The position numbers were made by a program, and so were the translations under genes. Shown in pieces: positions 50,720 to 64,000 of a stretch of DNA of 64,000 bases. A model generated the notes under the pieces. That model was not told the origin of the DNA, searched no databases, and worked only from the letters and a program-made list of their open reading frames with translations. The DNA is from Rhynchonema sp. JSB1_4 (taxonomy: Eukaryota > Nematoda > Chromadorea > Monhysterida > Xyalidae). Position 1 is the stretch's first letter. Each line of letters opens with the position of its first letter. The DNA lies in contig JASAMV010008492.1 in NCBI GenBank assembly GCA_030248065.1, positions 22,127 through 86,126 on the forward strand, in the 5' to 3' direction.

Positions 50720-51769
50720 CAGTGTAGTTCCTGGGGAAGGGGGTATCCCGGGCCCGCTATCTCCCACTCAGGTGGTACGCAATCCCCCATCACCCCTCCG
50801 GCCGGGTACACCATCGCCCCTAATTCTGCATACTGTATTACATTATCAAAGCGCGAAATTCGAGAAAAATTTTTGCCTGAAATAGGTATTTTTAGGCCTA
50901 AAATGTGTGATTTTTAAGTCAATGTTGTCAAAACTCGCCAAAAAAACCGTTTTCATGGGGAGTTTTTTCTAAAAAGGGGCAATATGGATGGGCCAAGATT
51001 TTCACCTCAAAGCAGTGCTGTGGCTGGGGGGGTGGGGGAGGGGGTCCCCCAATGGTACCCTACCCAAAATGCCCACTTTTCGGTCAAAACATTTCGAATT
51101 TTTTCGACCAAAAACTCTTAAAAGTGCAAAAAATCGCGCGCTGCGCGCGATCTTGCACTTTATAGCACATAAAAATAGGCACCCAAAAGAACTTGTATTG
51201 TACCCTAAATCTTCCCTCCCCCAAACCGGATTTCCCCCAAGATTCCAGGTACACCACCCCCTACCCGCCCCGGATTTTTCCACCCATGTACCCTACCCGC
51301 CCGGCCAAAGTAGCCACAGCACTGCCTCAAAGAGGGACCTTTTCCTGAAGTTGGGTCTTCCCCCCCCCATAGTTTTCTTGCTACTAAATGGCAGCAATTT
51401 GCTACTAAAAATTTCCCTTTGCCACTAGAAAATCGAGGTTTAGTAGCAATTTGCTACTAAGATTTCAGGGTTTAGTAGCAAGACAGATACCCTACACCCG
51501 AGGTGTCCAAACATTACTTTCTTTAGCGTCTTAGCCCCAAAAATACAAAAATTTTGCGCTTCGCGCATTGCTTGATTTATTGAGGTGGCCACAAGTCGCG
51601 AGCTGAGGGGCCACCAAGTAACTGTTGAGCACTTCAATTGCTACTAGCCGATTTTGAAATAAAAAACTCTGCTTCCCCCCCCTTTCCACCTCGGGGCGGG
51701 GTACACTATCTCCCCTCCGAAAAAAACGGAGGCTCCGCTAACTCCCCCTCCGGACCAGGAACAACACTG
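50720..51769. mobile_element. hAT-type element at the palindrome centre, with nested insertion
   Basis: Ends CAGTGTAGTTCCTGG and CCAGGAACAACACTG, with flanking octamers ATGCTCAG (50712-50719) and AGGCTCAG (51770-51777), 7 of 8 matching. It contains the complete element 51013-51324. No transposase is seen. Confidence 0.76.
51013..51324. mobile_element. Nested hAT-type miniature element with perfect 8-bp TSD
   Basis: 312 bp, ends CAGTGCTGTGGCTGG and TAGCCACAGCACTG, flanked by identical CCTCAAAG repeats (51005-51012 and 51325-51332). Its interior has G-rich/C-rich subterminal parts and the palindrome CGCGCGCTGCGCGCG. It inserted into the 50720-51769 element. Confidence 0.88.
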
Positions 51770-52809
51770 AGGCTCAGGCTAGACTAGACTAGTCTTATTG
51801 CGATTTCTCCCTTTTAAAAGGCAAAAGTCCACAAGCTCACCTCAATGCCGGGCAGTGCTGTGGCTACTTTTGCGGGGCGGGTAGGGTACATAGGTGGAAA
51901 AATCCGGGGCGGGTAGGGGTAGTGTACCTGGAATCTTGGGGGAATCCGGTTTGGGGGAGGGAGGGGGGAAGATTTTTCGGGGCGGGTGGTACAATACAAG
52001 TTTTTTTGGGTGCCTTTTTTATATGCTAGTAATGCGCGCGGAACGGTCCCCCAAATCTCCGCCCGGCCACCAAGTAAAACCTCCCACGTATGGTATTTCG
52101 TGTAAGTAATACCATACGTGACACGACGCGAGCGTACGATTGATGCGGATTTGATGCGCAAGCTACTACCTATCATATCTTTCAGTATCAAATTTGAAGC
52201 AACAATCACACAAGCAAGAAGACGAGTGTTGGATTTTGTGTCAATTTTGTAATCACCCCCGTCTTGTGCTCACCACAACGGTAACTCGGATCGTCGTCCA
52301 CTCTCCCCTCGTGCCTTCTTAATTCTTTCTAACCCTAATGTCACCCTCCGTTTATTCTTCTTCTTTTGTTCTGTCTTTATCTTGTTATTATTTAAAATTT
52401 TTTCTAACGGCCCTCTATTTATTTTTTAGGAGTTTTTCGGATCGTGTGAAGGTCTTTGAGAGAGCGTACAAATTTTAAATTTATCTATGTATTATATTAC
52501 TGTTCATTTCTATCTATTATCATAACCCCCTCCCCGGAACGGGTTCGTTCTCTTGGCACCTGGAGATGGTCGCAATAGGTGAGCAAATTCTTTATTATTC
52601 ATTACACGTTTTGCACCTAGAATTTTCGCATTTTGCACTCAAAGTGCAACATTTCTAAAATCTGTCAATTTTACCTAAATAGTCATATATTTGTGCGAAC
52701 TGCATCTGGAGTATTTTTGAATATAAAACACGATTGTATTGAGGTGCTATGCCAACTGTTAACTAATCACCAATGGCATGCTGTCTGTTTGATCACAAAT
52801 TTTTTTTTC

Positions 52810-64000
<11,191 letters not shown>

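Larger units (their letters stand above)
50661..52019. other. Centre of the inverted duplication (repeat-filled spacer)
   Basis: No exon. 50720-51769 is a hAT-type element with a second one inside. 51370-51480 has TTTAGTAGCAATTTGCTACTAA-like palindromes. 51849-52019 is a partial copy of the same element family in inverse orientation (CAGTGCTGTGGCTAC at its outer end), so part of the local symmetry comes from related transposons rather than from the duplication itself. Confidence 0.7.

Overview
The window looks like nuclear DNA of a small-genome animal. The genes are intron-rich, with GT-AG introns mostly 50-100 bases long. They encode metazoan housekeeping proteins, including the ciliary protein meckelin, so the organism probably has ciliated cells. 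I cannot name a phylum from sequence alone. Genes sit close together, often antisense or inside one another's introns, and short terminal-inverted-repeat elements fill the longer introns and gaps. I derived exon borders by hand from splice sites, codon phase and remembered family sequences. Every multi-exon gene given with full coordinates closes in frame, except one junction in the proteasome gene.

Layout, left to right. The 5' end of an IRE1-like gene (minus strand, 1-264) is followed by glutaryl-CoA dehydrogenase (minus, 1218-9819). A 6.25-kb intron of the latter holds the whole meckelin/TMEM67 gene on the opposite strand (2302-7926), and one meckelin intron holds a 1.66-kb foldback element. 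Next is the CAAX protease ZMPSTE24/Ste24 (minus, 10180-13434) with a hAT-type element in an intron. A transposon-rich stretch (13.5-16.1 kb) carries several inverted-repeat elements and a reverse-transcriptase fragment. Then come the 42-residue OST4 gene (plus, 16172-16300), an unrecognised spliced gene (minus, 17.1-19.4 kb, perhaps to 20.2 kb), pyruvate dehydrogenase E1 alpha (minus, 21326-23856), and the 25-exon U-box ligase UBE4/UFD2 (minus, 24578-31214). After a block of nested hAT-type elements comes peroxisomal trans-2-enoyl-CoA reductase PECR (minus, 33659-35812), which has a duplicated, equal-length pair of exons.

From 37.5 kb the window holds vigilin/HDLBP (minus, 37518-50265, 27 exons). 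One intron contains the proteasome ATPase Rpt5/PSMC3 on the plus strand. From about 38.9 kb this two-gene unit is mirrored around a centre near 51.3 kb. A second vigilin (plus, 52.8 kb to beyond the window end) again encloses a second Rpt5 (minus, 55417-58597). The arms are nearly identical, but differ by substitutions, a hAT insertion and a damaged stretch beside the centre.

Together the genes cover ER stress sensing and N-glycosylation (IRE1, OST4), lysine/tryptophan and pyruvate catabolism (GCDH, PDHA), peroxisomal lipid metabolism (PECR), prenyl-protein processing (Ste24), cilia (meckelin), ubiquitin-proteasome function (UBE4, Rpt5) and RNA binding (vigilin). I see no operon-like functional clustering. 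The most interesting structures are the inverted duplication of a nested gene pair, the probable mutually exclusive exons in PECR, the three nested-gene cases, and a family of hAT-type miniature elements with clear 8-bp target duplications.
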